Positions 7,305 through 15,634 of a stretch of 18,372 nt of DNA are shown one piece after another. This DNA comes from an uncultured Clostridium sp. GTDB lineage: Bacteria; Bacillota; Clostridia; TANB77; CAG-508. Positions within the stretch are counted from its first letter, which is position 1. Each line of letters opens with the position of its first letter. A program made the position numbers and the translations under genes. The stretch spans positions 1 through 18,372 of the forward strand of contig CANEFU010000005.1 of NCBI GenBank assembly GCA_947426875.1, in the 5' to 3' direction. The notes beneath the pieces are model-generated. The model did no database searches. It was given only the letters and a program-made list of their open reading frames with translations, and was not told the DNA's origin.

Positions 7305-7835
7305 ATGGAAGAGATAATTAAATTTGCAAAAGAATTCTATGAAAAGCTAGATTTTGCTCATAATGTTGAGCATGGCGAAAGAGTAGTAAGAATAGCCAAA
7401 AAAATCATGGAAAAAGAAGGAGGAAATCCATTTTTAGTGGAAGCGGGAGCGTGGTTGCATCAATTTCATGATAATTTAGAGGAAGTGCAAGGCTTTATAG
7501 AAAATTTAGAGATACATCAAGAATTAAAGAATCAATTAAATGAAATTGTAAAATGTAGACCAGGAAAAATAACTGAAAATTCATCTTTAGAAGCCAAAAT
7601 AGTATTTGATGCAGACGCAATTGAAGTGGTAAGTACATATGGAACAATAAGAGAGTTATTCTGCAATATAAAAGCTAGAAATAAGAATTGGGAAGATTCA
7701 GTTCATGATACCATCAAAGTTCAAAAGATTTTCAAAGAAAAATTGATGACAAAAACAGCTATTGAGCTTGTAGAAAAGGATTTAAAGACAATAGAAGAAT
7801 TTTGGATTTCTTATAACAAATGGCTATCCTTATAA
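7305..7835 (+). CDS. HD-domain phosphohydrolase-like protein
   Basis: A 176-aa protein of the HD superfamily (metal-dependent phosphohydrolases, often acting on nucleotides). AHNVEHGERVVRIAKKI gives the first His (19 and 23) and FDADAIEVVSTYGTIREL gives the C-terminal Asp (102 or 104), with the layout of YedJ-type HD proteins. The central HD pair is unusual: GAWLHQFHDN has His52-Gln53 where HD is expected, and a second His-Asp (55-56) three residues later. Either the second pair serves or the site is altered. GGAGG within the end of the preceding gene provides the ribosome site, so the two are translationally linked. Substrate unknown. Confidence 0.7.
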   Translation: MEEIIKFAKEFYEKLDFAHNVEHGERVVRIAKKIMEKEGGNPFLVEAGAWLHQFHDNLEEVQGFIENLEIHQELKNQLNEIVKCRPGKITENSSLEAKIVFDADAIEVVSTYGTIRELFCNIKARNKNWEDSVHDTIKVQKIFKEKLMTKTAIELVEKDLKTIEEFWISYNKWLSL

Positions 7836-7867
7836 GTTAAAATTTATTATAAAATAAACAAAAACCA

Positions 7868-7896
7868 TTGACAAACACAAACTGATGTTTTATACT
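7868..7896 (+). promoter_or_regulatory. Sigma-A promoter of the ORF6N gene
   Basis: TTGACA (7868-7873) and TATACT (7891-7896) with a 17-base spacer. It starts a new transcription unit within the accessory run. Confidence 0.85.
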
Positions 7897-7930
7897 GTAT
7901 ATAGTTTAGTATAAAAGGATGTGCAAGTTT

Positions 7931-8461
7931 ATGGAAAATGAATTAATGGTAATAGAGAATAAAGAAATAAAAAATTTAATATTTACAGTTAGAGGAAAAC
8001 AGGTAATGTTGGATAGTGATGTAGCAATGTTGTATCATTATGAAACAAAGAAAATAAATCAGACTGTAAAAAGAAATATACAAAGGTTTCCAGAAAAGTT
8101 TTGTTTTAAATTAACAGAAAAAGAAATAGAAAATATGTGGTCACAATTTGTGACCACCTCAAAATTAGAAGATAATAAATATAGAAGCAAAAAATATCTA
8201 CCATATGTATTTACAGAGCAAGGAATAGCAATGCTTTCAGGACTACTAAAAAATGAAATAGCAATTCAAGTAAGTATAAATATTATGGATGCTTTTGTTG
8301 AAATGAGAAAATTTTTAGCCTCAAATGCACAAGTATTTGAAAGACTAACTAATATAGAATATAAATTACTAGAACATGACAAAAAATTCAATGAAGTATT
8401 CAATCAATTAGAGCAAGAAGGAAATATAAAACAAAAAATATTTTTTGTAGGAGAGTTATAA
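7931..8461 (+). CDS. ORF6N-domain DNA-binding protein, C-terminally shortened
   Basis: The N-terminal part (about residues 5-95) is an ORF6N domain, found in phage antirepressors and many chromosomal regulators: NLIFTVRGKQVMLDSDVAMLY, then KRNIQRFPEKFCFKLTEKE, LPYVFTEQGIAMLSGLL and INIMDAFVEMRKFL. A coiled-coil linker (VFERLTNIEYKLLEHDKKFNEVFNQLE) follows. Larger relatives continue after IFFxGQ with a further domain of about 100 residues; here the protein ends at KQKIFFVGEL and the next gene starts two bases later, so the tail has been lost. The start at 7931 is preferred over ATG 7919, which overlaps the AAAGGA ribosome site. It may act as a local regulator or be a relic of a mobile element. 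The DNA target is unknown. Confidence 0.85.
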   Translation: MENELMVIENKEIKNLIFTVRGKQVMLDSDVAMLYHYETKKINQTVKRNIQRFPEKFCFKLTEKEIENMWSQFVTTSKLEDNKYRSKKYLPYVFTEQGIAMLSGLLKNEIAIQVSINIMDAFVEMRKFLASNAQVFERLTNIEYKLLEHDKKFNEVFNQLEQEGNIKQKIFFVGEL

Positions 8462-8462
8462 A

Positions 8463-9008
8463 ATGGAATATTTTGATGTACTAGATGAAAATGGTAATAA
8501 AAAGGGAGAAATTAAATTAAGAGAAAAAGTACATAGTGATGGTGATTGGCATAGAGGAACAATCATATTTGTAGTAAATAGTAGGGGAGAAATAATCTTA
8601 CAGAAAAGAAGTGCGAATAAAGATAGCAATCCTAATATGTGGACAGTTTCTGCCTCAGGACATTTAAGTGCAGGAGATAATAGTTATCAAGCAGCAAAAA
8701 GAGAATTAGAGGAAGAGTTAGGAATAAAAGATAATAACAAACAATTGGAATATTTATTTACTGTTAAAGAGCAACAGAGGCCTAAAAAAGGATTCATAGA
8801 CAATGAATTTTTAGATGTATATTTGCTTAATATAGATATAGACATAAAAAATGTAACGATACAAAAAGAAGAAGTATCAGAAGTGAAATTTGTTTCCTAT
8901 AAAGAGCTTCAAAAGATGGTCAAAAATCAGGATAAAACGCTAGTTGAACATGATGAAATACATGATAAATTGTTCCCAATATTAGAAGAAAGATTCAATA
9001 AGGAGTAA
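8463..9008 (+). CDS. Nudix hydrolase
   Basis: A 181-aa Nudix protein (hydrolysis of nucleoside diphosphate-X compounds or related pyrophosphates). The Nudix box runs at residues 66-88, from SGHLSAGD to AAKRELEEELGI, with the REL-EE-G core intact. The first acidic position, usually Glu, is Asp72. The N-terminus (MEYFDVLDENGNKKG, then HRGTIIFVVNSRGEIILQKRS) matches the YfcD / isopentenyl-diphosphate isomerase-like branch. AGGAGA 9 bases upstream gives the ribosome site. The gene follows the ORF6N gene with no gap and is probably cotranscribed with it. Substrate not predictable from sequence alone. Confidence 0.88.
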   Translation: MEYFDVLDENGNKKGEIKLREKVHSDGDWHRGTIIFVVNSRGEIILQKRSANKDSNPNMWTVSASGHLSAGDNSYQAAKRELEEELGIKDNNKQLEYLFTVKEQQRPKKGFIDNEFLDVYLLNIDIDIKNVTIQKEEVSEVKFVSYKELQKMVKNQDKTLVEHDEIHDKLFPILEERFNKE

Positions 9009-9014
9009 AAAGAC

Positions 9015-10019
9015 ATGGAGAAAATAAAAATAAAAGAATTGACAGGAAGTGGATATTCATTAGGATTAGATTTTGTAGAGATTTTTAAAGATAAAATAGA
9101 TAAAAAAGAGAAAGAAATAATATGGAATCAACCAGAATTAGAAAGGGTATTAAATAACATAAATAAGCAATATCCAGAATACTTACAAGAAATGTATGGA
9201 AGAGCAGATGGATTAGGAATTGATAGAGAAACTTTTTTATTTAATATATGTTATTCTGGTTTTAAAAGAAATGAAGCATGTACCGATATTATTGTAAAAG
9301 TAAATGAAAATGAAATCATTTCAGGACATAATGAAGATGGTTTAGAAACATTAGATGAGATGGCACTAATAAAATACAAAAAAGAGAACATGTTTTATTT
9401 TGATTTCTCTGCTTACAATAGTCCTCAAGGAACAACTTTTGGATGGAACAGTAATGGAATCGTTATCAGTGTTAACACAATACACACATTTGAATATCAT
9501 CAACAAGGTGTGCCAGCATGGTTTATACTAAGAGATATTATTTTTTGTAGTAGTATAGAAGAAATAAAGAATAAAATAGAAAATATACATTGTGCGACAG
9601 GATTTAGCCTAAATGTAATTGATAAGAATACTAATAAAGCGTATTCAGTAGAAAAAATATATGATAGTACAGATATACTTGAAATAACAGATAGATATGC
9701 TCATACGAATCATATTATACACGAAAATGCTAAATATCATAGTAATATACTAGGTTGTACAGCTATCAGATTAAAAAATGCGAATGAGAAATTAAAAATG
9801 CTAAAAGATAAATGTGATAGGGAGGATATAAAAAATATTTTGCAATTTTATAAAGATTCTAGTGAATTTATTTATAGACCAATCGGAAAAGACCAGTATC
9901 CAACAATTGCCACATTTATTTTTGATAGCAAGACAAATGAAATCAATATTTATAGTTACTATGATAAAAGCCTGGTGAAATCAAACTTTTATGAGATTAA
10001 AGAGATTTTGGAATTTTAA
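9015..10019 (+). CDS. C45 family acyltransferase / amidohydrolase (Ntn-hydrolase)
   Basis: A 334-aa protein resembling the peptidase C45 family (acyl-CoA:6-aminopenicillanate acyltransferase and choloylglycine-hydrolase-like amidases), which mature by self-cleavage before a catalytic Cys. NEACTDIIVKV places the predicted nucleophile at Cys89, so self-cleavage would fall before it. Supporting motifs are GHNEDG (about 104-109), FGWNSNGIVISVNT, GVPAWFILRDIIFC and ATGFSLNVIDKNTNKAYSVEK. There is no signal peptide, so it acts in the cytosol. AAGGAG 9 bases before the start gives the ribosome site, and the gene is 6 bases from the Nudix gene. Together with the next gene it points to hydrolysis of an amide or peptide-like compound. 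Real substrate unknown. Confidence 0.82.
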   Translation: MEKIKIKELTGSGYSLGLDFVEIFKDKIDKKEKEIIWNQPELERVLNNINKQYPEYLQEMYGRADGLGIDRETFLFNICYSGFKRNEACTDIIVKVNENEIISGHNEDGLETLDEMALIKYKKENMFYFDFSAYNSPQGTTFGWNSNGIVISVNTIHTFEYHQQGVPAWFILRDIIFCSSIEEIKNKIENIHCATGFSLNVIDKNTNKAYSVEKIYDSTDILEITDRYAHTNHIIHENAKYHSNILGCTAIRLKNANEKLKMLKDKCDREDIKNILQFYKDSSEFIYRPIGKDQYPTIATFIFDSKTNEINIYSYYDKSLVKSNFYEIKEILEF

Positions 10020-10053
10020 TAAAATACATTAATTAGCAAAGGAGAAAATAAGT

Positions 10054-10701
10054 ATGATATTAGCGATAACTGAAAGGTATGAGGAATTTGATAATGAAAA
10101 ATATTTTAAACAAAATTTTTGTTTAAATAAATATTTTAAAGATATTTTTGAAAAATTAAATGTTCTATTGTTTCCAGTTTCATCAAATACACAATTAGAA
10201 ACAGTAGTAAATATATGTGATGGACTAATAGTAGCAGGTAGAAGTATAGATGTTAATCCTAAATATTATGGAGAAGAACTTATAGAAGCAACCAATTTAG
10301 GAAATTATGATTTGGAAGATAAGTTAGATTTTTCGCTTATTAAATCATTTCATAAAGCCAATAAACCAATTTTGGGAATCTGTGCAGGAATTCAATCTAT
10401 CAATGTATGTTTTGGGGGAAGTTTATATCAGGATATTCAAAATCATTCAACTAAAGAAGAATTAAACATGCATTTAATTAATATAGAGAAAGATTCATTT
10501 TTAGAAAAATGTTATAAAACTAATAAATTAGAAGTTAATTCATTTCATCATCAAGCAATTAATAAAGTGGCACAAGATTTTAAAGTTACAGCAACTAGTG
10601 AGGATGGAATGATAGAAGCAATAGAATATAATAATATATTAGGGGTACAATGGCACCCTGAACAAATGATGGATAGAAAGTATATTGAATTATATTTTTA
10701 A
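10054..10701 (+). CDS. Class I glutamine amidotransferase-like peptidase C26 (PuuD-like gamma-glutamyl hydrolase)
   Basis: A 215-aa class I glutamine-amidotransferase fold. The nucleophile elbow is PILGICAGIQSINVCFGGSLYQDI with Cys110. VNSFHHQAI is the typical gamma-glutamyl-GABA hydrolase motif, and GVQWHPE supplies His201 and Glu203. Family members cleave gamma-glutamyl amides such as gamma-glutamyl-GABA or act on peptides. It is slightly shorter than PuuD (about 250), mostly at the C-terminus. AAGGAGAAA 8 bases upstream gives the ribosome site. It is the last gene of the accessory run and ends at a shared terminator opposite rpsI. Calling it puuD would over-reach. Confidence 0.85.
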   Translation: MILAITERYEEFDNEKYFKQNFCLNKYFKDIFEKLNVLLFPVSSNTQLETVVNICDGLIVAGRSIDVNPKYYGEELIEATNLGNYDLEDKLDFSLIKSFHKANKPILGICAGIQSINVCFGGSLYQDIQNHSTKEELNMHLINIEKDSFLEKCYKTNKLEVNSFHHQAINKVAQDFKVTATSEDGMIEAIEYNNILGVQWHPEQMMDRKYIELYF

Positions 10702-10707
10702 TAAAAG

Positions 10708-10744
10708 AAAAGCAGTAATCTATTTCGATTACTGCTTTTTTTAT
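10708..10744. terminator. Bidirectional terminator between the C26 gene and rpsI
   Basis: Stem AGCAGTAATC (10711-10720) pairs with GATTACTGCT (10727-10736) around a 6-nt loop. A's flank it on the left and T's on the right, so it serves both converging units. Confidence 0.88.
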
Positions 10745-10778
10745 AGATTTTTGAGTTTTGTTCCAAAACCACTTGTTT

Positions 10779-11180
10779 TTATCTCTTACTAAATTGTGGA
10801 GCTTTTCTAGCTTTCTTAAGACCATATTTCTTTCTTTCTTTCATACGAGGGTCTCTTGTTAAGAAACCATTAGATTTTAAAGCAGGTCTATATTCAGAAT
10901 TAGCTTCATTTAAAGCTCTTGCAATACCATGACGGATAGCACCAGCTTGACCTGTATAACCACCACCTTTAACAGTTGCAATAACATCATATTTTGCAGT
11001 GGTATTAGTAACTGTTAGTGGTTGTCTAACAATAACTTTTAAAGTTTCTAAACCGAAGAATTCTTCGATATCTTTACCATTAATTGTTATTTTTCCAGTA
11101 CCTTCAACTAATCTTACTCTTGAAATAGAGCTTTTTCTTCTACCTGTACCATAAAAAACGATATTTTCTTTTTTAGCCAT
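10779..11180 (-). CDS. rpsI: Ribosomal protein S9 (uS9)
   Basis: A 133-aa small-subunit protein. YGTGRRKSSISRVRL at the start, VKGGGYTGQAGAIRHGIARAL in the middle and the basic C-terminal tail (LTRDPRMKERKKYGLKKARKAPQFSKR) are diagnostic; the final arginine contacts tRNA at the P site. Its GGGAGGT ribosome site lies inside the end of rplM and only one base separates the two genes, so they are translationally coupled. The order rplM-rpsI is near universal in bacteria. Confidence 0.98.
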   Translation of the reverse strand: MAKKENIVFYGTGRRKSSISRVRLVEGTGKITINGKDIEEFFGLETLKVIVRQPLTVTNTTAKYDVIATVKGGGYTGQAGAIRHGIARALNEANSEYRPALKSNGFLTRDPRMKERKKYGLKKARKAPQFSKR

Positions 11181-11181
11181 T

Positions 11182-11619
11182 TTATTTTACCTCCCATACT
11201 TCTGGTTTTTGTGCTTGATTTTCATGTTCTGCTCCAGCATATACTCTTAACTTTTTAGCTTGTGCTCTACCTAAAGAGTTATGAGGTAACATTCCTTTAA
11301 CAGCTAAAGTCATTGCTTTTTCTGGATTTTTTTCAAGCATTACTTTGGCAGAAACTTCTTTCATTCCTCCAATATAACCTGAATGATGTCTATAAACTTT
11401 TTGATTTAATTTGTTTCCTGTTAAGATAACATCTTTACAATTTAATATAATAACATGATCACCTGTATCAATATTAGGTGTATATGTTGGTTTGTGTTTT
11501 CCTCTTAATAATTTAGCAGCTTCTGTTGCAACTCTACCAAGTGGTTTGTTTGCTGCATCAATAATATACCACTTGCTTTCAATTTCACCGCATTTAACGC
11601 TATATGTAGTATTATTCAT
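11182..11619 (-). CDS. rplM: Ribosomal protein L13 (uL13)
   Basis: A 145-aa large-subunit protein. Family motifs are KWYIIDAANKPLGRVATEAAKLLRGKHKPTYTP, GDHVIILNCKDVILTGNKLNQKVY, RHHSGYIGG and the LPHNSLGRAQAKKLRVYAG C-terminal motif. GGAGGG about 12 bases before the ATG is the ribosome site. It is the first gene of the rplM-rpsI operon, with a structured leader and a perfect sigma-A promoter upstream. Confidence 0.98.
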   Translation of the reverse strand: MNNTTYSVKCGEIESKWYIIDAANKPLGRVATEAAKLLRGKHKPTYTPNIDTGDHVIILNCKDVILTGNKLNQKVYRHHSGYIGGMKEVSAKVMLEKNPEKAMTLAVKGMLPHNSLGRAQAKKLRVYAGAEHENQAQKPEVWEVK

Positions 11620-11668
11620 GGTAATAATTACCCTCCTATTTCTTTTTTTTGTTTTACTTTATATGAAG

Positions 11669-11706
11669 ACAAATGTAAAACTACCGGGGAGAAGTTTTAT
11701 ATTTGT
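11669..11706 (-). promoter_or_regulatory. Leader hairpin upstream of rplM (candidate L13 autoregulatory leader)
   Basis: In the roughly 100-nt leader, ACAAATATAAAACT pairs with AGTTTTACATTTGT, with one A-C mismatch, around a 10-nt loop rich in C. There is no T-run after it, so it is not a simple terminator. Firmicutes are known to carry an L13 leader motif here (Rfam family L13_leader). My match is by position and structure only. Confidence 0.6.
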
Positions 11707-11724
11707 TCACTTATAAGCGAGAAT

Positions 11725-11753
11725 ATTATATTATAGAAAAGTAGATTTGTCAA
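11725..11753 (-). promoter_or_regulatory. Consensus sigma-A promoter of rplM-rpsI
   Basis: On the minus strand, TTGACA (11753-11748) and TATAAT (11730-11725) are separated by 17 bases. The -35 box lies 38 bases from that of the divergent promoter. Confidence 0.9.
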
Positions 11754-11791
11754 CCAATTCGGGAAAACTTTTCACAAAAAAAATGAAAAAC

Positions 11792-11820
11792 TTGACAAAA
11801 ATTCCATTTTATAGTATACT
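11792..11820 (+). promoter_or_regulatory. Sigma-A promoter of the NlpC/P60-comEC operon
   Basis: TTGACA (11792-11797) and TATACT (11815-11820) with a 17-base spacer, divergent from the rplM promoter. Confidence 0.88.
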
Positions 11821-11871
11821 AGGAATATTGAAGCAAGGATGTATATATTATCAGTAAGGAGTAATATTGAA

Positions 11872-13140
11872 ATGAAAAGTAAAATGAATATAAAAAGCAT
11901 AGTAATAATGGCAGCTATAGGAATCATCAGTTTGTTTTTTATAAATATGAGTTTAGCGGCCAATACAGGGAAAATAAGTGTAGAAACAGCAAACCTTAGG
12001 GAAACCGCAGATGAAAACGCAAAGATACTAGAATTACTATCTATGAATGATGAAGTAGAAGTAATTGAAAAAACAGGAGAATGGTATCAAGTAAAAGCAA
12101 AAGGAATAACAGGCTATTTAAGACAAGACATCGTTACCGTAAATGGAGAAGTAGAAGAAAAAAATACAACTTCAAACGAAACAACCAATACGGTAGAAGA
12201 AAGCAAAAAGGCTACGGAAATAACTGACACAGAAGAAAAAAATCCAGAACTTGGAAAACAAAAAGTAATAGAAGATACAAAATTAAAAATTGTACCAGTC
12301 ATCAATGCAACAGACATTATAGAAGTCAAAAAAGACGAAGAAGTAAATGTTATAGAAGTTGTAAATGGATGGGCATGTGTAGAAAAAGAAACGACAAAAG
12401 GTTGGATTCGAAAAGAAAAACTACAAAAAGAACAAAAACAACCAGAAACAGTAGCAGAAGTAACACCACAACCAGAAAAGAAAGTTATTAAAACATTATT
12501 TGTAAATGCAACAACTGTTAATGTAAGAAAAGAAGCAAATACATCCGCTGAAATTGTAACTAATATACCACTAAATACAGCAGTAGAGGTAATGGCAGAA
12601 GCAAATGGTTGGAGTGAAGTTAAAGTAAATGGAAAAGAAGGATATATATCTTCTTCCTTATTATCAGCTACTAAAAAGCAAGAAACATCAAGAGGTACAT
12701 CAACACCAAGAAAAGCTACAAACAATACTACAACGAATACAACAAAACCAGCACAAAAACAAGCAGAGCCAGCAGCACAAGCACCAGTATCAGGAAATGG
12801 TTCAGCAGTAGTAGCTTATGCAAAACAATTTATCGGAACAAAATATACTTATGGTGGTTCATCACCTTCTACTGGATTTGACTGCTCAGGATTCACATCT
12901 TATGTGTATAAACACTTTGGTGTTAGCTTACCACGTACTTCAGGAGGGCAAGGAGGAGCTGGAACAGCAGTAAGTAGAAGTAATTTAGTACCTGGTGATT
13001 TAGTTATTTACAGTGGACACGTAGCAATTTACGTAGGTGGAGGTCAAGTCATTCATGCACCACGTCCAGGAAAAACAGTATGTATTGTACCATTAAATCA
13101 AGCAGCAGGAAGTTATATAGGAGCAAGAAGAGTTATATAA
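11872..13140 (+). CDS. Secreted SH3-domain NlpC/P60 peptidoglycan endopeptidase
   Basis: A 422-aa exported cell-wall hydrolase. The N-terminal signal peptide (MKSKMNIKSIVIMAAIGIISLFFINMSLA) has cleavage predicted after Ala. Three bacterial SH3-type segments follow: ISVETANLRETADENAKIL to GYLRQDI, a degenerate second one ending TTKGWIRKEKL, and NATTVNVRKEANTSAEI to GYISSSLL. A Thr/Gln/Pro-rich linker leads to a C-terminal NlpC/P60 domain. Its catalytic triad is visible: Cys338 in FDCSGF, His383 in SGHVAIYVG and His395 in QVIHAP. It should cut peptide cross-bridges (gamma-D-Glu to diamino acid type). The start at 11872 follows AAGGAG at 11856-11861. It is first in an operon with comEC 25 bases downstream. 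Confidence 0.92.
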   Translation: MKSKMNIKSIVIMAAIGIISLFFINMSLAANTGKISVETANLRETADENAKILELLSMNDEVEVIEKTGEWYQVKAKGITGYLRQDIVTVNGEVEEKNTTSNETTNTVEESKKATEITDTEEKNPELGKQKVIEDTKLKIVPVINATDIIEVKKDEEVNVIEVVNGWACVEKETTKGWIRKEKLQKEQKQPETVAEVTPQPEKKVIKTLFVNATTVNVRKEANTSAEIVTNIPLNTAVEVMAEANGWSEVKVNGKEGYISSSLLSATKKQETSRGTSTPRKATNNTTTNTTKPAQKQAEPAAQAPVSGNGSAVVAYAKQFIGTKYTYGGSSPSTGFDCSGFTSYVYKHFGVSLPRTSGGQGGAGTAVSRSNLVPGDLVIYSGHVAIYVGGGQVIHAPRPGKTVCIVPLNQAAGSYIGARRVI

Positions 13141-13165
13141 ATAAAGAGCAATTAAAAGGAGGCTT

Positions 13166-15634
13166 ATGAAACAAAGACCAATTTTAGTTGCAGTAATAGG
13201 ATATATAATAGGTATATTATGGGGGCTATACTTTCGTTTTAGTATAGTCCTTTTTTATATCCCAATACTAGCAATCTATTTTATCTATCAAAAATATTTT
13301 AAAATTCCTAAAAAACGTCAATTCAAATTATTATCATGGAATCGATACCGCAGATATTTAAAATTAATACTAACGATAAAGGTGATTCTTATTCTATTCA
13401 TGTTTTCTATCTTTTCGAATAGCATTGTTTTATTTCAGAACAATCAATACGAAAATTCTTATCAAGAAGGTGAACAACTTCAACTGATAGGTATTGTTGT
13501 AAGTCAAAAACAAGAAAAGCAATATTATAATTTATATCAAATAAAAATTTTAAATTCGAACCATTTAAATATGTATATCCAGGTTCAAAAAAATCAGAAA
13601 AACTTAGAATATGGCGATAAAGTAAAATTACAAGGAGAGTATCAAGAACCTTCTGAGCAAAGAAATTATGGAGGGTATCATGATAAACAATATTTAAAAA
13701 CATTAAAAATAGTTGGAAGAATCAAGGTTAATCAAATAGAAGTAATCGAAAAAGAACAATTAAATCCAATCGTATTAATAGCTAATAAAATAAAATTAAA
13801 AATAAAAGAAGGAATCGAAACTAGTTTTGAAAAAGAAAAAGCTTCTCTTTTAAAAGGACTATTATTGGGAGAAACGGGAGAGATACCAGAAGAATCAAAA
13901 GAGGATTTTCGAATTTCTAATATTTCACACGTTTTAGCTATATCTGGCATGCATATTAGCTATTTAATAGTAGGCGTTCAATTTATATTAAAAAGAATGC
14001 TAGGGAAGAAAAAAATAAAAGTGCTTACCATTATCGTTTTAATAGTCTATACTTTTATAACTGGGTTTTCTCCGTCAATTGTAAGAGCAGTTGTAATGGG
14101 AATTATTACAATAGGAGCAGGATTAGTCTATCGAAAAAGTGATATATGGAATTCCATAGCCATTTCTTTACTGGGAATTTTAATTTACAATCCATTTTTA
14201 ATTTTGAATATAGGTCTACAATTATCTTATTTAGGAGTAATAGGAATTATTTTATTTAGAGTCACTATTTTGAAGATTCTAAAATGGATTAGATTCGAAA
14301 AAATAAGAGAAATTTTGGCAGTTGGCTTATCCGCTCAAATAGTAATGTTTCCAATTTTAATATATCATTTTAATATAGTAGGTATTTATTTTTTAGTTAC
14401 GAATGTATTAGTAAGTTTTGTAATTGCTCCTATTATTATCTTAGGTTTCTTTTCTGTTATCATTTTTTTGATTTTTAATCATTTTCCAGGATTTTTATGT
14501 GTAGTGTTACATATAGGATTAGAAGTTTTAACGTGGATAACACAATTTAGTAAATTACCATTTTCTAAAATTTACTTAGCAACACCACACTTTATTTACA
14601 TTCTTTTATATTATATAGGAATAGGAATGTTTCAATCAATTTATCCCATTTATCAAATGACTTATTTGACAACAACACAAAAAAGAGTAAAAAATTTAAT
14701 CGCATTATTTCGATATAAAAGAAAGCAAAAGAAAAAATATCCGAAATGCATTCTTTCTATTTTTCTTGTTATCATTATTATTTCTTATTTTCCAAAAGAG
14801 TTGAAAATTTATTTTGTAGATGTAGAACAGGGAGATTGTACGTTATTGGTAACACCTCACAATAAAACCATTTTGATAGATGGGGGAGGAAGTTTAACTG
14901 AACAATTTGATGTAGGGAAAAAAACTTTAATTCCCTATTTGTTAGATAGAGGATATACAAGCCTAGATTATATTATGATTAGTCATTTTGACCAAGACCA
15001 TGTGGACGGGTTATTAACGGTTATGGAAGAATTAAAAGTGAAAAAGGTTTTTATGGCAAGACAAAAAGAAGAGAGTGAGAACTTTCAGATTTTTTTAGAA
15101 ACCATAAAAAGAAAAAATATAAAAGTAAAAGCTGTAAAAGCAGGAGATAGAATAACCTTTGAAAAAAATTTATATATGGATATCTTATGGCCAACAGAAA
15201 ATCTTAGTATTTCAGAAAATCCTCTAAATAATAATTCCATTGTAGGAAAAGTAACTTATAAAAATTTTAGTATATTATTTACAGGAGATATTGAAGCAGT
15301 AGCTGAAAAGGCTATATTAAAAAGGTATGAAAAGAACAACACAATATTAAAAAGCACGGTTTTAAAAGTGGCACATCATGGTTCAAAAACTTCTTCGACA
15401 AAAGAGTTTTTAGAAGTAGTTGCTCCCAAAATTTCATTGATTGGAGTTGGTAGCAATAATAATTTTGGACATCCAAGTGAAGAAACGTTAGAAAATTTAA
15501 AGCAAATTAATTGTGAAATTCATAGAACAGATGAAGAAGGAGAGATTACTTTAAAAATAAATAAATGTATAAATTTAACAAAAGCAGTAAATAATACTAA
15601 GGAAAAAAGAAAAAGGAGAGTAACCTATGAATAA
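13166..15634 (+). CDS. comEC: ComEC/Rec2 DNA uptake channel
   Basis: An 822-aa polytopic membrane protein that passes single-stranded DNA across the cytoplasmic membrane during transformation. It has two N-terminal membrane helices plus one near residues 68-90, then an extracellular OB-like region (GEQLQLIGIVVSQK, YGDKVKLQGEYQEP). The Competence domain core follows (ISHVLAISGMHISYLIVGVQF and many helices). A C-terminal metallo-beta-lactamase domain carries SHFDQDHVDG (His607, Asp611-His612), FTGDIE, VAHHGSKTSS (His737-738) and GHPSEETL. All three domains are intact. AAAGGAGG precedes the start. The last 8 bases overlap the BofC-domain gene. Confidence 0.94.
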   Translation: MKQRPILVAVIGYIIGILWGLYFRFSIVLFYIPILAIYFIYQKYFKIPKKRQFKLLSWNRYRRYLKLILTIKVILILFMFSIFSNSIVLFQNNQYENSYQEGEQLQLIGIVVSQKQEKQYYNLYQIKILNSNHLNMYIQVQKNQKNLEYGDKVKLQGEYQEPSEQRNYGGYHDKQYLKTLKIVGRIKVNQIEVIEKEQLNPIVLIANKIKLKIKEGIETSFEKEKASLLKGLLLGETGEIPEESKEDFRISNISHVLAISGMHISYLIVGVQFILKRMLGKKKIKVLTIIVLIVYTFITGFSPSIVRAVVMGIITIGAGLVYRKSDIWNSIAISLLGILIYNPFLILNIGLQLSYLGVIGIILFRVTILKILKWIRFEKIREILAVGLSAQIVMFPILIYHFNIVGIYFLVTNVLVSFVIAPIIILGFFSVIIFLIFNHFPGFLCVVLHIGLEVLTWITQFSKLPFSKIYLATPHFIYILLYYIGIGMFQSIYPIYQMTYLTTTQKRVKNLIALFRYKRKQKKKYPKCILSIFLVIIIISYFPKELKIYFVDVEQGDCTLLVTPHNKTILIDGGGSLTEQFDVGKKTLIPYLLDRGYTSLDYIMISHFDQDHVDGLLTVMEELKVKKVFMARQKEESENFQIFLETIKRKNIKVKAVKAGDRITFEKNLYMDILWPTENLSISENPLNNNSIVGKVTYKNFSILFTGDIEAVAEKAILKRYEKNNTILKSTVLKVAHHGSKTSSTKEFLEVVAPKISLIGVGSNNNFGHPSEETLENLKQINCEIHRTDEEGEITLKINKCINLTKAVNNTKEKRKRRVTYE

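Noticed and set aside
11839..11871. Earlier ATG of the NlpC/P60 gene
   Set aside because: It has no spaced ribosome site and would put charged residues before the signal peptide; ATG 11872 has AAGGAG.
12629..12811. Gln/His-rich open frame within the NlpC/P60 linker
   Set aside because: It is an out-of-frame reading of the repetitive Thr/Gln linker codons.
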